A DNA stretch of 64,000 bases, taken from Caballeronia telluris. GTDB lineage: Bacteria > Pseudomonadota > Gammaproteobacteria > Burkholderiales > Burkholderiaceae. The notes under the pieces were generated by a model. It saw only the letters and a list, made by a program, of their open reading frames with translations, ran no database searches and was not told the origin of the DNA. Shown one piece after another: positions 18,037-26,556 of this stretch (the stretch's first letter is position 1; every line of letters begins with the position of its first letter). Position numbers and translations under genes: made by a program. The stretch is from contig NZ_FCNZ02000008.1 of assembly GCF_001544495.1 (NCBI RefSeq), positions 124,001 to 188,000 of the forward strand, given 5' to 3'.

Positions 18037-19068
18037 TTACTGCGCGACTGCCTTGCCCGACGCGTCCTTCACCTTCGCCTTCCATTGCGTGCGGATTTCA
18101 GCGACCACCGAATCCGGCAGCGAGATGTAGTCGAGATCGTTCGCGGCCTGGTTGCCGTTCTTGAACGCCCAGTCGAAGAACTTCAGCGTTTCCGTGCCCT
18201 GTTCCGGCTTGTCCTGCGTCGCGTGCAGCAAGACGAAGGTCGCGCCGACGACCGGCCATGCATCCTTGCCCGGCTCGTTCGTGAGGATCTGGTAGAACGA
18301 CTTCGACCAGTCCGCGCCGGCTGCCGCGGCCTTGAACGTCTCCGTCTTCGGCTCGACGATCGTGCCGGCGGCGTTCTTCAGGCCGACGTAGGTCATCTTG
18401 TTCTGCTTCGCGTACGCCCACTCGACATAGCCGATCGCGCCCGGCAGACGCTGCACGAACGCCGCGACGCCGTCGTTGCCCTTGCCGCCCGTGCCCGTCG
18501 GCCAGTTGACGGTCGAGCCTTCGCCGACCTTCGACTTCCACTCGCCGTTCACTTTCGACAGATAGTTCGTCCAGATGAAGCTCGTGCCCGAGCCGTCGGC
18601 GCGGCGGACCACGGCGATGTCCGTGTCCGGCAGCTTCACTTTCGGATTCAGCGCGGCGATCGCCGGGTCGTTCCACTTCTTGATCTTGCCGAGGTAGATG
18701 TCGCCGAGCACTTCGCCCGACAGCGTCACTTCACCCGCCTTCACGCCCGGCACGTTGATCACCGGCACGACGCCGCCGACCACCGTCGGAAACTGGAAGA
18801 GGCCTTGCTTCGTGAGTTCGTCGTCCTTCAGCGGCGCGTCCGAGCCGGCGAAATCGACCGTCTTCGCGACGATCTGCTTGAGGCCGCCCGACGAGCCGAT
18901 GCCCTGATAGTTGACCTTGCCGCCGCCGGTTTTCTGGTAGGCGTCGGCCCACTTCGTGTAGATCGGTGCTGCGAAGGTGCTGCCCGCGCCGGTGATGTCG
19001 GCTGCTTGCGCGGAGATGGCGACGAGTGCGCCGATTACGCCAGCCAGCGCGGTTTGCATCAATTTCAT
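18037..19068 (-). CDS. pstS: Phosphate-binding protein PstS
   Basis: The periplasmic Pi receptor of the Pst system, 343 residues. A Sec signal peptide ([22 protein letters not shown]) precedes the mature start [18 protein letters not shown], whose AGSTF loop binds phosphate. Further ligand-site stretches are [18 protein letters not shown] and [16 protein letters not shown]. The ATG has GGAGG at the right distance. It is first in the pst-pho operon and is preceded by tandem Pho-box repeats, so it should be strongly induced by phosphate starvation through PhoB. Confidence 0.97.
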   Translation of the reverse strand: MKLMQTALAGVIGALVAISAQAADITGAGSTFAAPIYTKWADAYQKTGGGKVNYQGIGSSGGLKQIVAKTVDFAGSDAPLKDDELTKQGLFQFPTVVGGVVPVINVPGVKAGEVTLSGEVLGDIYLGKIKKWNDPAIAALNPKVKLPDTDIAVVRRADGSGTSFIWTNYLSKVNGEWKSKVGEGSTVNWPTGTGGKGNDGVAAFVQRLPGAIGYVEWAYAKQNKMTYVGLKNAAGTIVEPKTETFKAAAAGADWSKSFYQILTNEPGKDAWPVVGATFVLLHATQDKPEQGTETLKFFDWAFKNGNQAANDLDYISLPDSVVAEIRTQWKAKVKDASGKAVAQ

Positions 19069-19107
19069 GAGACCTCCAGGTTGTGAGCGAATGACACGAC
19101 AACGCGA

Positions 19108-19162
19108 AGCATAGGCAGTCTCCGTGACAGTAATGTGACTCTCCGTGAAGCCAGCGTGACAA
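19108..19162 (-). promoter_or_regulatory. pstS promoter with tandem Pho boxes
   Basis: On the minus strand the tetramer TCAC recurs four times with steps of 11, 10 and 11 bases (complement GTGA at 19124, 19135, 19145 and 19156), which is the helical-turn repeat of two adjacent PhoB boxes. A -10 like TATGCT (19108-19113) follows the last repeat after 10 bases, so the boxes replace the -35 element, as in known Pho promoters. Confidence 0.75.
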
Positions 19163-19217
19163 CGGCCTTACGTCGATGAAAGACGGCAGTTTTTCTCGTT
19201 CAAGCGCGCTCAGAATG

Positions 19218-19258
19218 TAAAAAAGCCGCTGCGATTCAAAATCGCAGCGGCTTTTTTA
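19218..19258 (-). terminator. Terminator downstream of glmM
   Basis: An 11-bp stem GCCGCTGCGAT / ATCGCAGCGGC with a five-base loop, flanked by A-runs on one side and T-runs on the other, so it should work in both directions. It lies 17 bases after the glmM stop. Confidence 0.88.
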
Positions 19259-19274
19259 CGGTTTTGACGAAAAG

Positions 19275-20633
19275 TCAGGAAGTCGCGTCTTTTACCACTT
19301 GCGCAATCGTTTCCGCGTGCCGAATGGCGTCCGTCTCCGAAGCGGCCTCGACCATCACGCGCAGCACGGGCTCGGTGCCCGACGCGCGGATTAGCACACG
19401 TCCATGCGCCTGAAGCGCGCGTTCGGCGTTCGCGATCGCGGTCTGGATCGCGTCGCTGCTTTTCCAGTCGGCGCCCGGGCTCATGCGCACGTTGATCAGT
19501 TTCTGCGGGAACAGCGTGACGCCTTCTAGCTGTTCGGCAAGCGTCTTGCCGCTGCGCTGGATGGCGGCCAGCACGAGCAGCGCCGAGACGATGCCGTCGC
19601 CCGTCGAATGCCGGTCGAGCGACAGGATGTGGCCCGACCCTTCCGCGCCGAGTTGCCAGCCGTTTTCGCGCAGCTTTTCGAGCACGTAGCGGTCGCCGAC
19701 GGCCGCGCGTTCGAACTGGACGCCGGCGTTCCTGAGCGCCACTTCGACGGCCATGTTCGTCATCAGCGTGCCGACCGCGCCTTCCACCTTGCCGGCGGTC
19801 GCGATGCGGTCTTTCACCAGCACGTAGAGCAATTCGTCGCCGTTGTAGAGGCGGCCAATGGCGTCGACGACCTGCAGGCGGTCGGCGTCGCCGTCCAGCG
19901 CGATGCCGATGTCCGCGCCATGTTCGCGCACCGCGCGCACGAGCGCCTCGGGCGCTGTGGCACCGACGCCGTCATTGATATTGAAGCCGTTCGGCGAGAT
20001 GCCGAGCGAAATGACCTCGGCGCCGAGTTCGTGGAACACGTTCGGCGCGACGTCATAGGCGGCGCCATGCGCACAATCGAGCGCGATTTTCATCCCGCGC
20101 AGATCGAAGCTCGCCGGAAACGTGCTTTTGCAGAATTCGACGTAGCGGCCGCCGGCGTCGTCGAGCCGCCGGGCTTTGCCGAGGCGCTCAGAGCTCACGC
20201 AGTCGAGCGGCTGCTCCAGTTGCGATTCGATCTGCAATTCGACGTTGTCCGGCAGCTTGTTGCCGTCGGCGGAGAAGAACTTGATGCCGTTGTCGTAGTA
20301 CGGATTATGCGAAGCGCTGATCACGACGCCCGCCGCGAGCCGCAGCGCGCGCGTCAGATACGCGATGCCGGGCGTCGGCATCGGGCCGGCCAGCATGACG
20401 TCGACGCCCGCGGCCGAAAAACCCGCCTCCAGCGCGGCCTCGAGCATATAACCGGAGACCCGCGTGTCCTTGCCGATCAGCACGGTCGGACGGCTTCCCT
20501 TCTTCTGCCAGCGGTCGGCGCCGGCCAGCACCTTGCCGGCGGCGTAGCCAAGCCGCAGCACGAATTCCGGCGTGATCGGAGCCTCGCCGACCTTGCCTCG
20601 AATTCCATCCGTTCCAAAATAGCGACGTGCCAT
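19275..20633 (-). CDS. glmM: Phosphoglucosamine mutase GlmM
   Basis: Converts glucosamine-6-phosphate to glucosamine-1-phosphate for UDP-GlcNAc, peptidoglycan and LPS. The ATG at 20633 gives [20 protein letters not shown] and 452 residues, with GGAGGG upstream; an earlier in-frame start adds seven residues. The phosphoserine loop is [18 protein letters not shown], the Mg loop [14 protein letters not shown], the sugar loop [19 protein letters not shown] and the phosphate-binding loop [13 protein letters not shown]. It follows folP on the same strand, the order found in many proteobacteria (ftsH-folP-glmM). Confidence 0.97.
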   Translation of the reverse strand: MARRYFGTDGIRGKVGEAPITPEFVLRLGYAAGKVLAGADRWQKKGSRPTVLIGKDTRVSGYMLEAALEAGFSAAGVDVMLAGPMPTPGIAYLTRALRLAAGVVISASHNPYYDNGIKFFSADGNKLPDNVELQIESQLEQPLDCVSSERLGKARRLDDAGGRYVEFCKSTFPASFDLRGMKIALDCAHGAAYDVAPNVFHELGAEVISLGISPNGFNINDGVGATAPEALVRAVREHGADIGIALDGDADRLQVVDAIGRLYNGDELLYVLVKDRIATAGKVEGAVGTLMTNMAVEVALRNAGVQFERAAVGDRYVLEKLRENGWQLGAEGSGHILSLDRHSTGDGIVSALLVLAAIQRSGKTLAEQLEGVTLFPQKLINVRMSPGADWKSSDAIQTAIANAERALQAHGRVLIRASGTEPVLRVMVEAASETDAIRHAETIAQVVKDATS

Positions 20634-20740
20634 TGTGAGTCGACCCTCCCTCATGGGACGCTGAGGCGCGCCTCGCGTCCCCGTTTATATGAAACCGTGA
20701 AGTGGCGCTCGCGCTGCGCACGGCTCCACGCAATATCTCT

Positions 20741-21622
20741 TCAATGATGACGGACCCGGGCCGCGTCTTTCGTTGCCTTCCAGACCTTCATTGCATCGAC
20801 GGTTGGCGCGACGTCGTGAACCCTGACGATCGCCGCTCCCCGTTCCGCCGCGCAAACCGCCGCCGCGACGCCCGCCGCGACGCGCTCGGCCTTCTTGCGA
20901 CCGGTCGCGGCACCGAGCATCGACTTGCGCGACATGCCGACGAGCAATGGGAAGTTCGTGCCGGCCGGCATTGTATCCGCGAGGTGGGCGAGCAATGCGA
21001 AATTGTGCGCCTCCGTTTTGCCGAAACCATACCCAGGATCAAGACAGAGTCGCTCACGCGCGATTCCTGCATTCATCAGCGCTGCCACGCGTTCCCCAAA
21101 AAAGGCGCGCACATCCGCGACGACGTCCCCATACACCGGCTCGACGGCCTGCATCGTCTGCGGCTCGCCGAGCATGTGCATCACGCACAGCCCGCCGTTG
21201 CCTTCGCGCACCGCATCGAGCGCGCCGGGCTGCCTGAAGCCCCAGATGTCGTTGATCATGTCGGCGCCCGCGGCGAGCGCGGCGCGCATCACCGCGGGCT
21301 TGTACGTGTCGACCGACAGCGGCACGTTCAATTGTCGCAAAGCCTCGACGATCGGGATGACCCGAGCGAGTTCCTCGTCGAGTGGGACCGGCACCGCACC
21401 GGGACGCGTCGATTCGCCGCCGATGTCGATGATTTCGGCGCCATCGGCGAGCATGTCCTCCGCGCGCCGGAGTGCGTCATCGCGCGCGAGGAAGCGACCG
21501 CCGTCGGAAAACGAGTCCGGCGTCACGTTGAGGATGCCCATCACGAGCGGCCGCTCGAAATTCAAGACAAAGCGCCCGCATTGCAGCGGCGGTGCTGAAA
21601 ATTGCGATGTGGAAGTCGTCAA
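20741..21622 (-). CDS. folP: Dihydropteroate synthase FolP
   Basis: Joins p-aminobenzoate to dihydropterin pyrophosphate in folate synthesis; the sulfonamide target. The signatures VMGILNVTPDSFSDGGRF and DIGGESTRPGA are clear, as are NDIWGF, LCLDPGYGFGKT, LLVGMSRKSML and IVRVHDV, so all active-site loops are present. The start is uncertain: the first ATG of the open frame lies inside the ftsH terminator hairpin and is unlikely, so I suggest the TTG at 21622 (giving TTSTSQFSAPPL and 293 residues). It sits between ftsH and glmM. Confidence 0.93.
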   Translation of the reverse strand: MTTSTSQFSAPPLQCGRFVLNFERPLVMGILNVTPDSFSDGGRFLARDDALRRAEDMLADGAEIIDIGGESTRPGAVPVPLDEELARVIPIVEALRQLNVPLSVDTYKPAVMRAALAAGADMINDIWGFRQPGALDAVREGNGGLCVMHMLGEPQTMQAVEPVYGDVVADVRAFFGERVAALMNAGIARERLCLDPGYGFGKTEAHNFALLAHLADTMPAGTNFPLLVGMSRKSMLGAATGRKKAERVAAGVAAAVCAAERGAAIVRVHDVAPTVDAMKVWKATKDAARVRHH

Positions 21623-21676
21623 GGGATCTGACTGATGGATGGATTGATCAAGTTTTGCCGCCACGGGTGCGGCAAT

Positions 21677-21708
21677 GAAAAAGGGCCGGTGTGCGAACAC
21701 ACCAGCCC
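21677..21708 (-). terminator. Terminator downstream of ftsH
   Basis: A 10-bp stem GGCCGGTGTG / CACACCAGCC (one G-T pair on the transcribed strand) closed by a four-base loop, followed on the minus strand by CTTTTTC. It begins about 20 bases after the ftsH stop and ahead of folP, so folP is probably read from partial read-through. Confidence 0.8.
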
Positions 21709-21728
21709 CCATACGGATCGGGTGAAAC

Positions 21729-23615
21729 TCAGGCGGGCGCGGTGGCGCTGCCCGGCTTGACCTCTGTGCCGCTATTGCCGCTGCTCGGCGTATCGCCCGA
21801 CGGCGGCGGCAGATTCTTCGGCGGACGCGGCGGACGGCCCGCCATGATGTCGCTGATCTGGTCCGCGTCGATCGTTTCCCATTCGAGCAGCGCCTTCGTC
21901 ATGGCTTCGACGTTGTCGCGGTGGTCTTCGAGCAGCTTGCGCGCAAGGCCGTATTGCTCGTCGAGAATCCGGCGAATTTCGGCGTCGACCTTCTGCTGCG
22001 TTGCTTCCGACACCGTCTTCGATGCCAGCTTACCGAACATGCCATCCTGCTCGGTATCGACATAGACCATCGTGCCAAGCACGTCCGACATGCCGTAGCG
22101 CGTCACCATGTCGCGCGCCATCTTGGTCGCACGCTCGAAGTCGTTCGACGCACCGGTCGACATCGAGTTGAGGAATACCTCTTCCGCTGCACGGCCGCCG
22201 AACAGGATCGCGATTTCCTCGAGCATCTTGTCCCGATACAGGTTCACACGGTCATGTTCCGGCAACTGCCACGTGATGCCGAGTGCCCAGCCGCGCGGCA
22301 TGATCGTCACCTTGTGCACCGGGTCGGCGTGCGGCAGCAGCTTCGCGACCACCGCGTGACCGGACTCGTGGTAAGCCGTATTGCGGCGCTCTTCCTCGCG
22401 CATCACCGCCGACTTGCGCTCCGGACCCATGAAAATCTTGTCCTTCGCGTCTTCGAAGTCCTGCATTTCGACGATTCGCTTGCCGCGACGCGCCGCGAAC
22501 AACGCAGCTTCGTTCACGAGATTCGCGAGATCGGCGCCCGAGAAACCAGGCGTGCCACGCGCGATCACCGATGCGTCGACGTCGTTTGCAATCGGCACCT
22601 TGCGCAGGTGCACCTTCATGATGTGTTCACGGCCACGGATGTCCGGCAGTCCGACATACACCTGACGGTCGAAACGGCCCGGGCGCAAGAGCGCCTTGTC
22701 GAGCACATCGGAGCGGTTCGTCGCGGCTATCACGATCACGCCGGAGTTCGCTTCGAAGCCGTCCATCTCGACGAGCATCTGGTTCAGCGTCTGCTCACGC
22801 TCGTCGTTGCCGCCGCCCATGCCGGCGCCGCGATGACGACCGACCGCGTCGATTTCGTCGATGAACACGATGCAGGGCGCATGCTTCTTCGCCTGCTCGA
22901 ACATGTCGCGCACGCGGGCCGCGCCCACGCCGACAAACATTTCGACGAAGTCCGAACCCGAAATGCTGAAGAACGGCACCTTCGCCTCGCCGGCGATGGC
23001 ACGCGCAAGCAGCGTCTTACCGGTACCTGGAGGCCCGACCAGCAGCACGCCGCGCGGGATTCGCCCGCCGAGCTTCTGGAACTTTTGCGGATCGCGCAGG
23101 AAATCGACGAGCTCGGACACTTCTTCCTTCGCTTCGTCACAGCCCGCGACATCGGTGAAATTGATTGCGTTGTTGTTCTCGTCGATCAGCCGCGCTCGCG
23201 ACTTGCCGAACGAGAAGGCACCGCCTTTGCCGCCCCCTTGCATCTGCCGCATCATGTAGAACCAGAAGCCGATGATCAGGATCGTCGGTCCGAGGTAATA
23301 CAGCGCCGACACGAGCGCATTGGGTTCGTCATCGGCCTTGCCGCTGACCTGAACGCCATACTTCATCAGATCGCCGACCATCCAGATGTCGCCGGGGGAC
23401 ACGATCTGATATTTCTGGCCATCTGCCGGAGTGACCGTCAAGTTACGGCCCTGAACGGTTACGGTCTTGACCTTACCGTTCTTCGCGTCGTCCATGAACT
23501 GCGAATACGACACACCTTCCTGGACGCGGGGCTTATCGAACTGCTTGAACACCGTGAACAGCACCAGTGCGATCACGAGCCACACTGCTGCCTTAGAGAA
23601 CATATTGTTGTTCAA
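21729..23615 (-). CDS. ftsH: ATP-dependent zinc metalloprotease FtsH
   Basis: A hexameric inner-membrane protease that degrades LpxC, SecY, sigma-32 and misfolded membrane proteins. I place the start at a TTG (23615) with GAGGAG seven bases upstream, giving [17 protein letters not shown], the usual FtsH opening, rather than the ATG 15 bases earlier, which overlaps that SD. Two transmembrane helices flank a periplasmic domain; AAA motifs follow ([25 protein letters not shown], second region of homology [20 protein letters not shown]) and the zinc site [13 protein letters not shown]. rlmE lies directly upstream, the rlmE-ftsH arrangement of E. coli. Confidence 0.97.
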   Translation of the reverse strand: MNNNMFSKAAVWLVIALVLFTVFKQFDKPRVQEGVSYSQFMDDAKNGKVKTVTVQGRNLTVTPADGQKYQIVSPGDIWMVGDLMKYGVQVSGKADDEPNALVSALYYLGPTILIIGFWFYMMRQMQGGGKGGAFSFGKSRARLIDENNNAINFTDVAGCDEAKEEVSELVDFLRDPQKFQKLGGRIPRGVLLVGPPGTGKTLLARAIAGEAKVPFFSISGSDFVEMFVGVGAARVRDMFEQAKKHAPCIVFIDEIDAVGRHRGAGMGGGNDEREQTLNQMLVEMDGFEANSGVIVIAATNRSDVLDKALLRPGRFDRQVYVGLPDIRGREHIMKVHLRKVPIANDVDASVIARGTPGFSGADLANLVNEAALFAARRGKRIVEMQDFEDAKDKIFMGPERKSAVMREEERRNTAYHESGHAVVAKLLPHADPVHKVTIMPRGWALGITWQLPEHDRVNLYRDKMLEEIAILFGGRAAEEVFLNSMSTGASNDFERATKMARDMVTRYGMSDVLGTMVYVDTEQDGMFGKLASKTVSEATQQKVDAEIRRILDEQYGLARKLLEDHRDNVEAMTKALLEWETIDADQISDIMAGRPPRPPKNLPPPSGDTPSSGNSGTEVKPGSATAPA

Positions 23616-23799
23616 AGCACCACTCCTCACTCATAGACGGGCGCCTACATATACCTTGCGGCGCCACGAAAACATTCTAATCCAGTCCGCTAGCCCCTGC
23701 CATAAGCATTCTCTACCACGCAAATAGCGATGGAGGCCCTTTTTTCGGCGCATTCGCTGGAATTTGGCGCTTTTTTGCCACTTCCACCGAACGGAACGC

Positions 23800-24462
23800 T
23801 CACGCGGGACGCTTCAAATGCCGGCCCAAGATAAACGTTTCAGACGATTTGTCACGCGAGGCTTTCGGCTTGCGCGGCGCGACGACTTTGAACTGTTGCT
23901 TGAATTTCTCGACGATCTGGCTGTAACCGCTGCCATGAAAGCACTTGACCAGCAAAGCGCCTTCCGGTTTCAGGTGATTCTGCGAGAATTCCAGCGCGAG
24001 ATCGCACAGATGCTCCATTCGCGCGGCATCCGCGCTCGCCACCCCTGAGAGGTTGGGGGCCATGTCGGAAATTACAAGGTCCACTTGGCGCCCGCCGACG
24101 ATTTCGTTGAGCTGTTCCAGTACCGCATCCTCGCGGAAGTCGCCCTGAATGAACGTGACGTCGGCGATCGGCGCCATTGGCAGGAGGTCGAGCGCGATGA
24201 TCGTGCCGTCGATGCCGCCCTCGCGCTCGGCGTCACGCTTCGCGCCCTGCGCGAGCTTGTTGCGCGCATACTGGCTCCAGCTGCCGGGCGTCGAACCCAG
24301 ATCGACGATCACGTGCCCCGGGCGGATCAGCTTGTCTTGCTCGTCGATCTCCTTGAGCTTGTATGCGGCGCGCGCGCGATAACCCTCGCGCTGCGCGAGT
24401 TTCACGTAGGGATCGTTGATGTGGTCGTGCAACCACGAATGGTTAAAGCGGTTTTTTGCCAT
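23800..24462 (-). CDS. rlmE: 23S rRNA 2'-O-methyltransferase RlmE (FtsJ)
   Basis: Methylates the ribose of U2552 in the 23S A-loop during 50S assembly. The ATG at 24462 gives [20 protein letters not shown], typical of the family; the 13 codons upstream in the same frame are not. SAM-binding motif I is [16 protein letters not shown] and the catalytic K-D-K-E residues can be seen at [32 protein letters not shown] and SETF. The 220-residue length is normal. ftsH follows 185 bases downstream; the gap has poly-T patches but no clear hairpin. Confidence 0.95.
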   Translation of the reverse strand: MAKNRFNHSWLHDHINDPYVKLAQREGYRARAAYKLKEIDEQDKLIRPGHVIVDLGSTPGSWSQYARNKLAQGAKRDAEREGGIDGTIIALDLLPMAPIADVTFIQGDFREDAVLEQLNEIVGGRQVDLVISDMAPNLSGVASADAARMEHLCDLALEFSQNHLKPEGALLVKCFHGSGYSQIVEKFKQQFKVVAPRKPKASRDKSSETFILGRHLKRPA

Positions 24463-24838
24463 CAATAGTGAACTCGTGCTGCGTAATCGTGCATTCAGCA
24501 ATGCTTTTAGCGGATAATACGCGTCTATTTGGCCGGCCCCGCTTCGCGCGGTACGGCCGGCGTGGGCGAAACCGGTGATTTCCGTACTGCCCGGCCGATA
24601 ACCTGTGCCAAGCGTTGTTCGTCGTGCCGCGCGGTTCCATGGTTCCCGCGGTTCCTTTGGCGGATAATCGGCGCCGTTTCGTTTTCAGTCGCTCGCGGAC
24701 CCTGTCCGTCTGACTGTGCGCCTTATGGTAAATGGCTCTCAGCGCTTTTTTCGCATCGTCCCGGCCGCAGCCGATCATGCCGCTTTTGCTCCTTTTGCGC
24801 TTCAGCACCCCTCATTTTAGTCGAGTCCGTTAATTCTC
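24463..24838. other. Divergent intergenic region rlmE-yhbY
   Basis: No gene I would defend. GCGGATAAT occurs twice on the plus strand (near 24508 and 24660); the second is preceded at 17 bases by TGGTTC and may be a weak sigma-70 promoter for yhbY. A minus-strand ORF of 121 codons is Lys/Arg-rich, has no SD and looks like chance. Confidence 0.4.
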
Positions 24839-25369
24839 ATGTCCGCCCTCAAACTCTCTCCTGCCCAACGTGCCGATCTTCGCGCGCAGGCTCACGCGCT
24901 CAAGCCCGTCGTTCTCGTCGGCGCAGAAGGGCTGACTGAAGCCGTGCTGACCGAAATCGAAGTTCATCTCGGCGCGCATCAGCTCATCAAGATCCGCGTT
25001 TTCGGCGACGATCGCGATGCGCGCATCGCAATGTACGAGGAAATCTGCGACCGACTCGGCGCCGCGCCTGTCCAGCATATCGGCAAGCTGCTCGTGATCT
25101 GGAGGCCGGAAGGCGCCGCACCGCAAAAGCCGTCGGGCCGCCGCTCCACGATGCCGAGCGCCGCCGAAGCCGCGGAACGTCCGTCGAAGAGCGCGGCACC
25201 GCGCATCGTCAAGGCCGTGAAGATCACGCGCGACGCGCCCGCCGTGAAGAAGCCCAAGAAACAGAAACTGCTGGTGCGCGGTAACGAACGCGTGACCGCC
25301 GGCGGGAATGTCAAACGCGCGAAAAAGCGTCAGTCCAGCAGCAAGCGCGCCCATCAGGCGTCGAAATAA
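24839..25369 (+). CDS. yhbY: YhbY-family CRM-domain RNA-binding protein with long basic tail
   Basis: Residues 1-95 form the CRM (YhbY) domain: KLSPAQRADLRAQAHALKPVVLVGAEGLTEAVLTEI carries the GxxG-like RNA loop (VGAEGLT), and ELIKIRVFGD-type and LLVIWRP strands follow. Such proteins bind pre-50S ribosomal particles. E. coli YhbY is about 97 residues, whereas this protein has 176; the extra C-terminal 80 residues are rich in Lys, Arg, Ala and Ser and probably bind RNA without a fixed fold. It is divergent from rlmE, another 50S assembly factor, as in E. coli. Confidence 0.9.
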   Translation: MSALKLSPAQRADLRAQAHALKPVVLVGAEGLTEAVLTEIEVHLGAHQLIKIRVFGDDRDARIAMYEEICDRLGAAPVQHIGKLLVIWRPEGAAPQKPSGRRSTMPSAAEAAERPSKSAAPRIVKAVKITRDAPAVKKPKKQKLLVRGNERVTAGGNVKRAKKRQSSSKRAHQASK

Positions 25370-25441
25370 AAAACGCTGTGGTTCCGGGCGCTGCCCGGAC
25401 CGAGGACGCGGCGCCCGAATCGCGAGGCGCCGCCTGGCCGA

Positions 25442-25960
25442 TCAGCGCCGCACGCGCCGCGCCGCCACGGCGGCAGACTGGCCGCGCGCGACGATTGGCC
25501 CCGTCGACGACTGTCCCGGCAAACGCCAGACGAGCAGAATGCCGAGCAGGCTTTCGACGACATAAAACGCGCTCGACACGCCATGCAGCACGCCGAAGCG
25601 CTGCGCATAGGCCGAATGCGCGAGATCGGTCCCCGCTTCCTGCGCGGCCACGCGCAGCGATTCCATGAACGGCTGCAGGGCGAAATAGCCGATCAGCACG
25701 CACAGCAACATCGCCATGACGATCCACCGCACGCGCTTGTAGTCGGCGAAACCGCTTTTCACCTGACGGTTGCCGATCAGGAGCAGGACCAGCCCGCACA
25801 CGACGCCCAGTATTCCTTCGATACGGAAGAGCTGCGCCGCCACCGATCCCGCCGACGTGCGCTCGAGCATCCGAAAGAGCACCGGCGCGGCGATGAAGCC
25901 GAGCGACAGCAGGCTGCCGACCCACACCATCGCCACGAGCCGGAAGAGTCGATGTGCCAT
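25442..25960 (-). CDS. DUF4149 membrane protein
   Basis: A 172-residue inner-membrane protein with four hydrophobic segments (starting RLFRLVAMVWVGSLLSLGFIA, then GILGVVCGLVLLLIGN, WIVMAMLLCVLIGYFAL and the last near the C-terminus). The pattern and the FIAAPVLFRML stretch fit the DUF4149/TMEM205-like family, whose role is unknown. Its ATG shares one base with the greA stop (TGATG), so translation is coupled to greA. The C-terminus is Arg/Ala-rich and polar. Confidence 0.75.
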   Translation of the reverse strand: MAHRLFRLVAMVWVGSLLSLGFIAAPVLFRMLERTSAGSVAAQLFRIEGILGVVCGLVLLLIGNRQVKSGFADYKRVRWIVMAMLLCVLIGYFALQPFMESLRVAAQEAGTDLAHSAYAQRFGVLHGVSSAFYVVESLLGILLVWRLPGQSSTGPIVARGQSAAVAARRVRR

Positions 25961-26436
25961 CAGACGTATCGAACAGCGATGATTTCGTACTCGCGCGCGC
26001 CGCTCGGCGCCTGTACCGACGCCACATCGCCTTCGTTCTTGCCGATCAGCGCACGCGCGATCGGCGAACTGATCGACACGAGACCGTGATCGATGTCCGC
26101 TTCGTCGTCGCCGACGATCTGATAAGTCACCGCTTTACCCGAATCCAGGTCTTCCAGTTCGACCGTCGCGCCGAACACCACGCGTCCGTCGGCTTCGACC
26201 GTCGTCGGGTCGATCACTTGCGCCGCGGCCAGCTTCGATTCGAGCTCGGCGATGCGGCCCTCGATGAAGCCCTGCTTTTCCTTTGCCGCGTCGTACTCGG
26301 CGTTTTCCGACAGATCGCCCTGAGCGCGCGCTTCCGCGATCGAATTCACGACCGCCGGCCGCTCGACCGATTTCAGGCGTTGCAATTCCGCGCGCAGAAG
26401 TTCTGCGCCGCGCTTCGTCAATGGAACTGTGCTCAT
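25960..26436 (-). CDS. greA: Transcription elongation factor GreA
   Basis: Rescues backtracked RNA polymerase by stimulating cleavage of the transcript 3' end. The ATG at 26436 gives [21 protein letters not shown] and 158 residues, the GreA norm. The coiled coil carries the acidic tip in [22 protein letters not shown], and the globular part has [13 protein letters not shown] and [14 protein letters not shown]. It follows carB, from which it is separated by a long hairpin terminator that could meter read-through into greA. Confidence 0.97.
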   Translation of the reverse strand: MSTVPLTKRGAELLRAELQRLKSVERPAVVNSIAEARAQGDLSENAEYDAAKEKQGFIEGRIAELESKLAAAQVIDPTTVEADGRVVFGATVELEDLDSGKAVTYQIVGDDEADIDHGLVSISSPIARALIGKNEGDVASVQAPSGAREYEIIAVRYV

Positions 26437-26464
26437 AAACAACTCGGAGAACAAAAAACAGCCG

Positions 26465-26526
26465 TAAAAAAATTACCGCGGTTAAGTGCATCTCCCGGTA
26501 AATCGGAAGACGCCGCTTAACCGCGG
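26465..26526 (-). terminator. Long nested hairpin after carB, before greA
   Basis: Outer stem of 11 bp, CCGCGGTTAAG / CTTAACCGCGG (26476-26486 and 26516-26526), enclosing a second stem (TCTTCCG / CGGGAGA with one G-U pair), then TAATTTTTTT on the minus strand. It lies 30 bases beyond the carB stop and about 40 bases upstream of the greA start. Confidence 0.85.
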
Positions 26527-26556
26527 CCCTTGAAGCCAAAACCAATAATCGAGCCC

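Noticed and set aside
24443..24808. Minus-strand ORF upstream of rlmE, Lys/Arg-rich.
   Set aside because: No SD, overlaps the rlmE start in another frame, and the region serves as a divergent promoter.
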